Below are positions 1 through 5,838 of a stretch of 5,838 nt of DNA, one piece after another. Numbering within the stretch: the first letter of the stretch is position 1; each line of letters opens with the position of its first letter. Source of the DNA: CAZMFZ01 sp964565665 (GTDB taxonomy: Bacteria; Bacteroidota; Bacteroidia; Cytophagales; UBA9547). The notes beneath the pieces are model-generated. The model was not told the origin of the DNA and ran no database searches. It saw only the letters and a list, made by a program, of their open reading frames with translations. Position numbers and translations under genes: made by a program. The stretch spans positions 1-5,838 of the forward strand of contig CAZMFZ010000162.1 in NCBI GenBank assembly GCA_964565665.1, read 5' to 3'.

Positions 1-710
1 GAAAACTTGGGTTTCTTGAATATTTTTTGGTGACGCCTTCGCATCACAGAGTGCACCATGGTAGCAATGAAAAATATTTGGATAAAAATTATGGGGGATT
101 TTTCATTGTTTGGGATCGGCTATTTGGCACATTTGCAGAAGAAAAGGAACAAGTGAAATTTGGCCTTACAAAGCCGTTGACTAGCCGAAGCCTCATTTGG
201 CAAATTTTTCACGTGTGGGTAGAGCTGTATGCTGCGGTAAAACTTGAAAAAAGATGGGTCAACAAATTAAAAATACTCTTCGGAAAGCCTGATTTGATCA
301 ACCCCAATATTCGCAAAAAGGCGGAGAAATTTTTCCTTACCAAAAAAATAAAAGGCAAAATATCCGATTTGTTTAAGCAATATATTGTGTATCAAATGGC
401 CTTTTCGCTTTTGGCACTTATATTATTGTTGTATTTCAGCCAGGCACTCAAAATTTGGGAGACATACGCCATTGTGACTGGTATAGTGCTTACACTAATT
501 AACTGCGGAGCCATAATGGAACAGCGAAAATGGGTATTTCATCTTGAATTCGCTCGCTTCGTACTAATAATTCTCGCTGCTGGGTGCTACAATGTGCAGT
601 GGATTGCGCCTGGAGTAATCGTATTGTGCGTTTTCCTTATTTATTATTCTAGTCTGCAACGTTTTTATTTTTCCCGCTACCTTGCCCCTTCTCCCATCAA
701 TTCAATTTAA
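1..710 (+). CDS. AGMO-like sterol desaturase / fatty acid hydroxylase family protein, C-terminal part (5' end outside window)
   Basis: The frame is open from the left edge (first full codon at base 3), so the N-terminal half is missing. A TTG at 27 lies inside the conserved core and is not a true start. Seen: the segment PSHHRVHHG near the start carries the last HxxHH iron-ligand motif (coded around bases 45-59). It is followed by DKNYGG and WDRLFGTF, the signature block of the superfamily of membrane di-iron oxygenases and desaturases. After about 80 residues of basic amphipathic sequence come four hydrophobic segments, with a GAIMEQRKW...LEFAR block between the second and third. This C-terminal membrane domain resembles that of alkylglycerol monooxygenase (AGMO/TMEM195), which cleaves ether lipids, more than that of short C4-sterol or carotenoid hydroxylases. 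The substrate cannot be read from the sequence. The stop lies 6 bases before the RND exporter start, implying co-transcription and perhaps a shared lipid substrate (inference). Confidence 0.85.
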   Translation, partial: KLGFLEYFLVTPSHHRVHHGSNEKYLDKNYGGFFIVWDRLFGTFAEEKEQVKFGLTKPLTSRSLIWQIFHVWVELYAAVKLEKRWVNKLKILFGKPDLINPNIRKKAEKFFLTKKIKGKISDLFKQYIVYQMAFSLLALILLLYFSQALKIWETYAIVTGIVLTLINCGAIMEQRKWVFHLEFARFVLIILAAGCYNVQWIAPGVIVLCVFLIYYSSLQRFYFSRYLAPSPINSI

Positions 711-716
711 TATCAA

Positions 717-3053
717 ATGTGGTTAGCAATTACCAGGTGGATTGTCACCTTTAGAATTTACATTGTAGTAGCACTTGTTGCATTTACTGCTTTCTTAGGC
801 TATGAAGCTACAAAGCTTGAAATGTCGTACGAATACGGCAAGATTGTGCCTGATAATGATCCAGACATGGTTTTTTACAATACTTTTCTAAAAAAGTTTG
901 GTGAAGATGGCAATACTTTTATCATTGGACTTGATGGAAAGAAGCTGTATGAGCTTCGGAACTTCAATCGACTTGTGGTATTGTGTCGCGAATTAAAAGC
1001 CATATATGGAGTAGATGAGGTGATTGCCATTCCTACAGCCAAACAGATAATACGGGATAAGGAAAATGAGAAATTTGCTACCCAGCTAATTTTCACAGAC
1101 ACTTTGCAGACTCAAGTGCAGCTCGATAGCGTAATGGCTGTATTCGCAGCTTCTAAAATTTACCAAGGATTGATATATAATCCTCAATCGAGAGCTACGG
1201 TAGTGGCTGCGGTGATAAATAAAGAAGTGCTGAACACCGAAAAAAGAGCTGCCACCATACAGTCGGCATTAGATTTGAGTAAAAAATTTGAGGTGGACAC
1301 TCAAATTAAGCCTCATTTTGCCGGGTTGCCATACATCCGCTTTATCAACACAGGGCTTTTTAAAGATGAGTTTATGCTGATGACTATTCTCTCAGCATTG
1401 GTTACCTGTATTATTCTTTATATACTTTTCCGCTCCTTTTACGCCTTACTATTTACAGTTATAGTAATCTGTATTACAGTGGTATGGAGCATGGGCTTTA
1501 CCGTATTGTTCGGTTACAAAATCAGCATCCTCACCGGAATGCTGCCGGCACTTATTGTGATTATTAGTATTCCTAATTGCATCTACATGCTCAATCAATA
1601 TCATCATGAATTTAAGAAACATGGAAACAAATTGAAGGCAGTGAGTAGAGTAATTGAGAAAATTGGCTTCGTAACCTTTATGACCAATATCAATACCGCT
1701 GTCGGCTTTTTCGTTTTGCTTATTACCGACATCACTATTATATATGAGTTTGGCATGATTGCCGGTATTATGAGTGTAGCCACTTTTTTGATAAGTATTA
1801 CCATCATTCCTATATTATTTATATTCCTGCCCGTACCCAATACCAAGCAAATGATGCACCTAGATAAGAAAACGCTAAGTTTTATGCTTGAAAAGGTAAT
1901 CTGGATAGTAAAATCGCATAAATGGATAGTATATTCTTTTACTGCAATCTGTTTGTTGGTATCAGCCTATGGTATATACAGGGTAAAAGCCATATCATAC
2001 ATGGTCGATGATTTCCCTGAGGGAAGAACCGGAATCAAAGGCGACTTGGAATTTTTCGAACATAATTTCGGGGGTGTATTACCACTAGAGATAATGGTAG
2101 ATTTCCATACCAAAAGGGCTATTTACAATATTAAAAACTTAAATAAAATTGATGAATTAGAGACTGAGCTGAAGAAAATAAGTGGTATTTCACCCCCGAT
2201 GTCCATTAATACCTTGGTAAAAGCCTCAGTTCAAGCTTATTATAATAACGACACTAACGCATACCGTTTGCCTACAAATAGTGAGAAAGCTTTTTTAGCT
2301 AAGTACTTAAAAAAGAGTAGCAATGAAATTAGTTTTATTAATGCTTTGGTAGATAGCAACGCCAGTACCGCTCGTATTTCACTCAAAGTAGCCGATATGG
2401 GCACTATAAAGATGGACTCACTTGTTGAAAAGCACATAAAGCCAGCCATTGCATCGGTATTTGGAAACTCAAATACAGATGTGAGCCTTACTGGCACTTC
2501 CCTTTTATTCCTAAAGGGTAATCAATATTTAATAAACGATTTGGGACAAAGCTTGGTATTTGCTTTTCTGTTAATATCTGTAATGATGGCATTTATGTTT
2601 ACCGATGTGAAAATTATTTTTATCTCACTTATTCCAAATATAATACCCATGATAATCACACTTGGTATTATGGGCTTGTTCGACATCAGACTCAAAACCA
2701 GTACTGCGGTTATTTTCAGCACTTCTTTTGGTATCACTATCGATAGCACCATCCATTTTCTCAGCAAATTCAAACAGGAAATCGCAAATAGGCAAATCAC
2801 TATTTTAGAAGCCGTAACCAGAAGCATAAAAGATGCGGGGATAAGTATGCTCTACACTTCTGGAGTGCTATTGATTGGTTTTGGCATATTTATGTTCTCT
2901 GACTTTGGGCAAACCGTAGCCCTGGGCTTGCTTACCTGCCTTACTTTATTCTTTGCCACCATTACCAATATGTTGTTACTGCCTATTCTATTGGCAGACT
3001 TCGTGAAGATAAAGGAGAAGCGAGTGGATAACAAGAAATTGAAACCTATTTAA
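717..3053 (+). CDS. RND superfamily (MMPL/HAE3-type) transporter permease
   Basis: Complete 778-residue inner-membrane exporter with the duplicated RND layout. TM1 is at about 14-28, a first periplasmic domain at 29-217, and TM2-6 at about 219-371. TM7 is at about 403-421, a second periplasmic domain at 422-608, and TM8-12 at about 611-761, with a basic cytoplasmic tail. The length and two medium-sized periplasmic loops fit the MMPL/HAE3 branch (lipid, hopanoid or hydrophobe exporters), not the roughly 1,040-residue AcrB type. The TM10 motif GITIDSTIHF carries Asp676, the usual proton-relay acid. The matching TM4 site reads SIPNCIYML (284-292) and has no acid. The start is the only ATG before TM1, 6 bases after the upstream stop; no Shine-Dalgarno is visible, as is common in Bacteroidota. 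No periplasmic adaptor or outer-membrane channel gene is adjacent. Substrate unknown; a membrane lipid is a reasonable inference from the upstream desaturase-like partner. Confidence 0.9.
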   Translation: MWLAITRWIVTFRIYIVVALVAFTAFLGYEATKLEMSYEYGKIVPDNDPDMVFYNTFLKKFGEDGNTFIIGLDGKKLYELRNFNRLVVLCRELKAIYGVDEVIAIPTAKQIIRDKENEKFATQLIFTDTLQTQVQLDSVMAVFAASKIYQGLIYNPQSRATVVAAVINKEVLNTEKRAATIQSALDLSKKFEVDTQIKPHFAGLPYIRFINTGLFKDEFMLMTILSALVTCIILYILFRSFYALLFTVIVICITVVWSMGFTVLFGYKISILTGMLPALIVIISIPNCIYMLNQYHHEFKKHGNKLKAVSRVIEKIGFVTFMTNINTAVGFFVLLITDITIIYEFGMIAGIMSVATFLISITIIPILFIFLPVPNTKQMMHLDKKTLSFMLEKVIWIVKSHKWIVYSFTAICLLVSAYGIYRVKAISYMVDDFPEGRTGIKGDLEFFEHNFGGVLPLEIMVDFHTKRAIYNIKNLNKIDELETELKKISGISPPMSINTLVKASVQAYYNNDTNAYRLPTNSEKAFLAKYLKKSSNEISFINALVDSNASTARISLKVADMGTIKMDSLVEKHIKPAIASVFGNSNTDVSLTGTSLLFLKGNQYLINDLGQSLVFAFLLISVMMAFMFTDVKIIFISLIPNIIPMIITLGIMGLFDIRLKTSTAVIFSTSFGITIDSTIHFLSKFKQEIANRQITILEAVTRSIKDAGISMLYTSGVLLIGFGIFMFSDFGQTVALGLLTCLTLFFATITNMLLLPILLADFVKIKEKRVDNKKLKPI

Positions 3054-3099
3054 AATTGTTCTTTAAAAGATTTAGTTACAGATTGTAGCATATAGGATT

Positions 3100-3150
3100 T
3101 TGCACATAGATTAAGATAACTAATGGTGCAATCTTGATATTTTTATTTTA
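3100..3150 (+). terminator. possible weak terminator hairpin after the RND gene
   Basis: TTGCAC (3100-3105) is complementary to GTGCAA (3126-3131) around a 20-base loop, followed shortly by a T-rich stretch (about 3139-3150). A second, overlapping pairing is AGATTG (3080-3085) with CAATCT (3129-3134). The stem is short, the loop is long, and the T-tract overlaps the last codons of the convergent epimerase gene, so this is only a candidate for ending + strand transcription between the two convergent genes. Confidence 0.22.
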
Positions 3151-3673
3151 AAAAATCTGCATGAATGGCATCCTTTTCTGAGAGTATGGGGCTTTCTACA
3201 GGCCATTTGATGGCAAATATTGGATCATTCCAGCGAATGCCTCTTTCTTTACCTGGACTATAAAATTGAGAGACTTGATAGTTTACCTCCACATCATCAG
3301 TAAGGGTGCAAAAGCCATGGGCAAAGCCTTCTGGTACATATAAAAGTCTTGAATTTAATGCCGAAAGTTCTACTGCAATGTATTGGCAATAGGTTGGTGA
3401 TTTTTTTCGAATATCAATTATCACATCTAAAATAATGCCTTTGGTGCACCGAATCAGCTTGGCTTCCTCAGCACCATCAATTTGATAGTGCAGGCCCCTA
3501 ATTGTATTTTTATACTTAGAAAGCGACATGTTCGTTTGTGGAAACACCGTATGTAAGCCGTATTGTGAAAATTCATTGGCACAAAATGTGCGTGCAAAAA
3601 AGCCACGTTCGTCTTCCCGTTTATCAATATCAATAATAAAGGGTCCTTTGAGTTTGGTTTCGCTGAAAATCAT
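3143..3673 (-). CDS. rfbC: dTDP-4-dehydrorhamnose 3,5-epimerase
   Basis: RfbC/RmlC epimerises C3 and C5 of dTDP-4-keto-6-deoxyglucose in dTDP-L-rhamnose synthesis, a cytosolic step feeding rhamnose into surface polysaccharide. The 176-residue protein is full length and shows the cupin family's landmarks in order: DERGFFARTF (21-30), PQTNMSLS (45-52), RGLHYQ (59-64), KLIRCTKG (72-79), VPEGFAHGF (113-121), VNYQVSQFY (130-138), WNDP (148-151) and SEKDA (165-169). By comparison with the Salmonella enzyme, His62 is the catalytic base, Tyr132 the catalytic acid (equivalents of His63 and Tyr133), and Asp168 the conserved aspartate near the C-terminus. All are present, so it should be active as a true 3,5-epimerase. 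The ATG at 3671-3673 sits directly before the conserved N-terminus; the leader is AT-rich with no clear Shine-Dalgarno. No rfbA, rfbB or rfbD is in the window, so it is either an isolated copy or serves another dTDP-deoxysugar. Confidence 0.95.
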   Translation of the reverse strand: MIFSETKLKGPFIIDIDKREDERGFFARTFCANEFSQYGLHTVFPQTNMSLSKYKNTIRGLHYQIDGAEEAKLIRCTKGIILDVIIDIRKKSPTYCQYIAVELSALNSRLLYVPEGFAHGFCTLTDDVEVNYQVSQFYSPGKERGIRWNDPIFAIKWPVESPILSEKDAIHADFLK

Positions 3674-3887
3674 TTTATAAATCAGAAATGTTTTAGAAAT
3701 AGTAATACCTATTCGGTTTAATTTTTAAAGATTTCGGTCCCATAAAAAATAAATATTCATAATAATTAGAAATGTGATAATGGCAATTTGGGCGAATGGC
3801 ACGACATTGATATGCAGCAATCAAATATTTCAAGCCAATTCCTATCTAAATAAATAAGGTATTGAACTTGAGATAGAAATCTATATT

Positions 3888-3904
3888 GCCAATTAATTTT
3901 TGGC
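3888..3904 (-). terminator. small hairpin overlapping the hydrolase stop codon
   Basis: On the coding (-) strand GCCAA, a 7-base AT-only spacer and TTGGC form a perfect 5-base-pair stem. The hydrolase stop codon (3893-3895) falls at the loop and 3' stem edge. The sequence beyond is AT-rich but lacks a clean T-run, so it is a weak terminator or mRNA 3'-end stabilising hairpin candidate. A further short palindrome, ATAGA-AA-TCTAT, lies just downstream near 3872-3885. Confidence 0.25.
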
Positions 3905-4765
3905 TAAATAGTAGAAAATTTCCTTTTTAAGCAAATCAGGACGTTCGCTCGATACCACATGACCGGTTTGCGGCAAAATAAAAGTGCGTAAAGGAGCATT
4001 TGTAAGTACTTTTTTTGCAAAATTAATATTTGAGGTATCTACCATCCAATCGTCAGCCCCGTGCATGAGTGTAGTAGGTACGGTAATTCTCGCCCATTGT
4101 GGAATCATTTTTTTTAACTCAAATGCTCTGGAGTACTTTTCATCTGTAGCTACATTCATCGAATTTGGTAGCAACCACCGTACTAAAGACAATCTTCCGA
4201 AGAAAGAAAACCACCAAAAACGCTCTTTTTCAGGATCCAAATCAGCTCCAAGCAACAAAAGGCTTTTGATTTTATCGGAATTATTAGCAACCAGAGCGGC
4301 AGCCACTGGAGCTCCAAAAGACCTTCCAACTACATATATTGATTTGTGTTTGTTGCTATCAATAATGGGTTGTAGAAAATTGGCTTGTTTTTCTATCGAT
4401 TTTTCTACCAAACCATAACCCGATTTTCCATAGCCTGCTCTATCAACCGAAATCATGTGAAAATTCCTTTGTAAAGTACTGTCGTCAAGCAACTGAATAT
4501 AACCCCACCATGCACCTGGAGCACCATGTATAAATAAAAGTAATGGTAAGCTATCATTGCCTACTTCAGCGTAGTGAATGGTTCGGCTGTCAATTTTATA
4601 AGTTTTGAAATGGGGTTTGTAAAGTTTGGTTTTGTAAAAAACAGAAACTTCACTCTCTGACATTTGGTAACCCCGAAAGCAAGAAGACCAAAATAAAGTG
4701 GTAAGTAGTAGCAGTGCAACACCTAAAAATCTAACCTTATTCACTTTTGGTAACTGTGATGACAT
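3893..4765 (-). CDS. alpha/beta hydrolase, probable lipoprotein or membrane-anchored
   Basis: Complete 290-residue alpha/beta hydrolase-fold protein. Seen: a basic N-terminus and hydrophobic stretch (about 12-26) ending in FWSSC with Cys29, which resembles a Bacteroidota lipoprotein signal although Trp at -3 departs from the usual lipobox. The fold motifs follow in order: the oxyanion loop HGAPGAW (80-86), DRAGYGKSG (108-116), and the nucleophile elbow VGRSFG (146-151) with Ser149. Asp239 in HGADDWMVD (235-243) and His269 in TGHVV (267-271) complete the Ser-Asp-His triad. A Trp/Phe-rich cap segment (about 183-200) sits between the nucleophile and acid, where the substrate-binding lid usually lies. 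The family includes esterases, lipases, haloalkane dehalogenases and epoxide hydrolases; a Ser nucleophile favours esterase or related activity, and the substrate cannot be assigned. It is separated from the epimerase by 219 bases and so is probably transcribed independently. The ATG has no in-frame alternative before an upstream stop at 4802-4804. Confidence 0.9.
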   Translation of the reverse strand: MSSQLPKVNKVRFLGVALLLLTTLFWSSCFRGYQMSESEVSVFYKTKLYKPHFKTYKIDSRTIHYAEVGNDSLPLLLFIHGAPGAWWGYIQLLDDSTLQRNFHMISVDRAGYGKSGYGLVEKSIEKQANFLQPIIDSNKHKSIYVVGRSFGAPVAAALVANNSDKIKSLLLLGADLDPEKERFWWFSFFGRLSLVRWLLPNSMNVATDEKYSRAFELKKMIPQWARITVPTTLMHGADDWMVDTSNINFAKKVLTNAPLRTFILPQTGHVVSSERPDLLKKEIFYYLAKN

Positions 4766-4817
4766 ATTAGTAATACTCTGATTAGATACTTTTTGTTCCT
4801 TTCAGGTAAGCATTTGA

Positions 4818-4849
4818 CAATATAGGGAATAAAAAGGGGTATTGCAAAA
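4818..4849 (-). promoter_or_regulatory. possible Bacteroidota-type promoter for the hydrolase gene
   Basis: On the - strand TTTTG (4845-4849) is followed after 20 bases by TATATTG (4818-4824). This resembles the Bacteroidota -33 TTTG / -7 TAnnTTTG promoter in sequence and spacing, with an imperfect -7 element. It would give a leader of about 50 bases before the hydrolase ATG. Such matches are common by chance in AT-rich DNA. Confidence 0.28.
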
Positions 4850-4933
4850 TTTAAAAACAATCGTTAGCTTTTAAGAAATGCGATAGAAAAGCCTTATAAT
4901 GAAATTCATCCAACTAATTATTAGAATTTTCAA

Positions 4934-5463
4934 CTAGTCCAATTTAAAAATATCGTCTACTGTGAGTGAAAAATCAGGAATGGCAGAATCAGCAGAACAG
5001 ACATCATTTTCGGTACAAATAGCAGCTGACTTGAAGCCTGTAAATATCCAAACTTGCCTTAATTCTGGAAAATTTGCCAAACCGTTTTTACGCCAGCATC
5101 GAAATATTCCTTTATTTTTGATTCAGTCTCAAATGTGTTTTCGTTTTTTGAGATGATTTCAATTACAAATTCAGGAATAGGATGCAGGTTTTGAGCTGAA
5201 AATTGGATTTGCTCTTTTGTAAAAAAAGCCAAGTCAGGAATTCGGGTAATGCGGTCATTTAACTTGCAGCGAGTTTCTGGTACACTTCTATTTTCATTTT
5301 TATAGCTCTCGGTATTAATGAATTTGTCTTGAATGTTAAGAATTATATACCTCTCAATATTTTTTATAAAGTCGCCATTTTTTATTGCAAAGCCGTTTTT
5401 CCGTTCATATTTGAAGCCATTTTTAGGTTCCCAATTGTCATAGGCATCATAAGTCATGGCCAT
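4934..5463 (-). pseudogene. Uma2 family (DUF820) nuclease-like gene, frameshifted near its 3' end
   Basis: Uma2/DUF820 proteins have a PD-(D/E)xK restriction-endonuclease-like fold and are abundant in cyanobacteria and Bacteroidota; their biological role is unsettled. The first 134 codons (5463 to 5059) show the family pattern: MTYDAY (3-8), GFKYE (16-20), RIPDLAFF (74-81) with Asp77, the strand FVIEIIS (99-105) with Glu102, then KIKEYFDAGVKTVWQIF (116-132). The frame then stops at 5059-5061. In the next frame the expected ending continues at once with PELRQVWIYTG and finishes with IPDFSLTVDDIFKLD before a TAG at 4934-4936, about 44 more codons. One T missing from a T-run (A-run 5069-5072 on the + strand) explains it. 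The joined product would be about 177 residues, close to the family norm. The usual Trp after KYE is Arg here, a possible extra sign of relaxed selection. Alternatives are a sequencing error or a tolerated truncation. Confidence 0.85.
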
Positions 5464-5583
5464 TCTTTCAAGTCCGTGGAGCTTTCTTATTACTCTGGCT
5501 TTTTTTACAGAAATTTCTTCTACAAGTGCTTCCTTTTTATTGTTGTTATATAATCTCTAATATGATAGTTTGAAGCTAAAGTT

Positions 5584-5607
5584 CCAGCTAAAAAATGATT
5601 TTTTTGG
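5584..5607. terminator. A-run/T-run palindrome between the AraC regulator and the Uma2 gene
   Basis: Six A's (5590-5595), a 3-base loop TGA, and seven T's (5599-5605) form an AT-only hairpin, with CCA (5584-5586) and TGG (5605-5607) able to add an imperfect base to the stem. It lies just after the AraC-family stop codon on the - strand, where a terminator would be expected, and ends in a T-run on either strand. Without a solid GC stem it is only a weak candidate. Confidence 0.25.
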
Positions 5608-5616
5608 TGGGGACAT

Positions 5617-5838
5617 TTATACATTCATCACAGTTTCTCTTCTTCTCATTTTCCCAGCAGGAATGCCAAACATCATTTTAAATCTTCGGCAGAAGTACGC
5701 GGTGTCTTTATATCCGATCTCTTTTCCAATTTCTCTAATACTTAATTTGCTTGTTCTCAGCAAATTCACTGCTGCCTCCATGCGTTGGTACTCAATGTAG
5801 TCTTGTGGGTTTATGCCGGTAAGCATTTTGAAATACTG
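5617..5838 (-). CDS. AraC/XylS-family transcriptional regulator, C-terminal DNA-binding part (5' end outside window)
   Basis: The frame is open to the right edge (last full codon 5836-5838), so only the final 73 codons are present; an ATG at 5824-5826 is internal to the domain. The fragment starts QYFKMLTGINPQDYI, the end of the first helix-turn-helix of an AraC domain, then RMEAAVNLLR, the linking helix. The second helix-turn-helix follows as LSIREIGKEIGYKDTAYFCRRFKMMFG. All the spacing landmarks of the AraC C-terminal signature (I..I....G(Y/F)....YF...FK...G) are present. The ending after the domain is short and basic (KMRRRE). The sensor domain, ligand and targets are beyond the window; the C-terminal placement of the DNA-binding domain is the family norm. 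The Uma2 remnant begins about 150 bases downstream on the same strand, which does not by itself show regulation. Confidence 0.9.
   Translation of the reverse strand, partial: QYFKMLTGINPQDYIEYQRMEAAVNLLRTSKLSIREIGKEIGYKDTAYFCRRFKMMFGIPAGKMRRRETVMNV

Noticed and set aside
27..710. TTG at 27 as the true start of the desaturase-like gene
   Set aside because: The frame is open to the window edge, and the residues before it (LGFLEYF) continue the conserved family sequence, so the gene starts outside.
3674..3780. Promoter for the epimerase gene
   Set aside because: A TATTTTTT stretch partly resembles a -7 element, but no TTTG box lies at a suitable distance; AT-rich chance match.
3807..3824. TTGAT/ATCAA inverted repeat as an operator or RNA element
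   Set aside because: Five-base arms are expected by chance in AT-rich DNA, and nothing around it suggests a regulator site or structured RNA.
3984..4418. 144-codon open frame on the + strand inside the hydrolase gene
   Set aside because: It is antisense to a hydrolase with a full set of catalytic motifs, and its own translation shows no recognisable domain.
4766..4933. Possible small gene between the hydrolase and Uma2 genes
   Set aside because: The stretch is AT-rich with frequent stops and no open frame with a start and recognisable sequence; most likely leader and spacer.
4962..5156. Short + strand open frame across the Uma2 3' end
   Set aside because: It is antisense to the Uma2 tail, which has clear family similarity on the - strand; no independent support.
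5570..5800. 76-codon + strand open frame at the right end
   Set aside because: It is the mirror of the AraC-family helix-turn-helix region, whose conserved motifs identify the - strand as coding.

Overview
The window is AT-rich, densely packed bacterial DNA that looks like Bacteroidota. The signs are few recognisable Shine-Dalgarno sequences, AT-rich leaders, a Bacteroidota-type Uma2 protein, an 'SSC' lipoprotein-like signal, and an alkylglycerol monooxygenase-like desaturase next to an RND exporter. The assignment is an inference from protein flavour and base composition; no rRNA or other phylogenetic marker is present.

Layout. On the + strand, bases 1-710 hold the C-terminal part of an AGMO-like member of the sterol desaturase / fatty acid hydroxylase superfamily, cut by the window edge. 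Six bases later comes a complete 778-residue RND/MMPL-type exporter (717-3053). These two are very probably one operon. A convergent 89-base gap follows. The rest lies on the - strand: a complete dTDP-4-dehydrorhamnose 3,5-epimerase (3143-3673), a complete alpha/beta hydrolase with a probable lipoprotein or membrane-anchor signal (3893-4765), a frameshifted Uma2-family nuclease-like gene (4934-5463), and the C-terminal DNA-binding domain of an AraC-family regulator running off the right edge (5617-5838).

How the genes may work together. The desaturase-like enzyme and the RND exporter suggest a membrane-lipid modification and lipid-transport pair; this is inferred from the families and the 6-base spacing. 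The epimerase would supply dTDP-L-rhamnose or a related deoxysugar for surface polysaccharide, but no other deoxysugar gene is in the window. The hydrolase, the Uma2 remnant and the AraC regulator are separated by 150-220 base AT-rich gaps and look like independent units. The gaps at 3674-3892, 4766-4933 and 5464-5616 contain no convincing gene, only weak hairpins and one possible promoter.

I found no CRISPR array, tRNA, rRNA, insertion sequence or obvious defence island. The most solid unusual observation is the single-base frameshift in the Uma2 gene, whose missing C-terminus is still readable in the neighbouring frame. The content is otherwise ordinary, and I do not see a new multi-gene system here.
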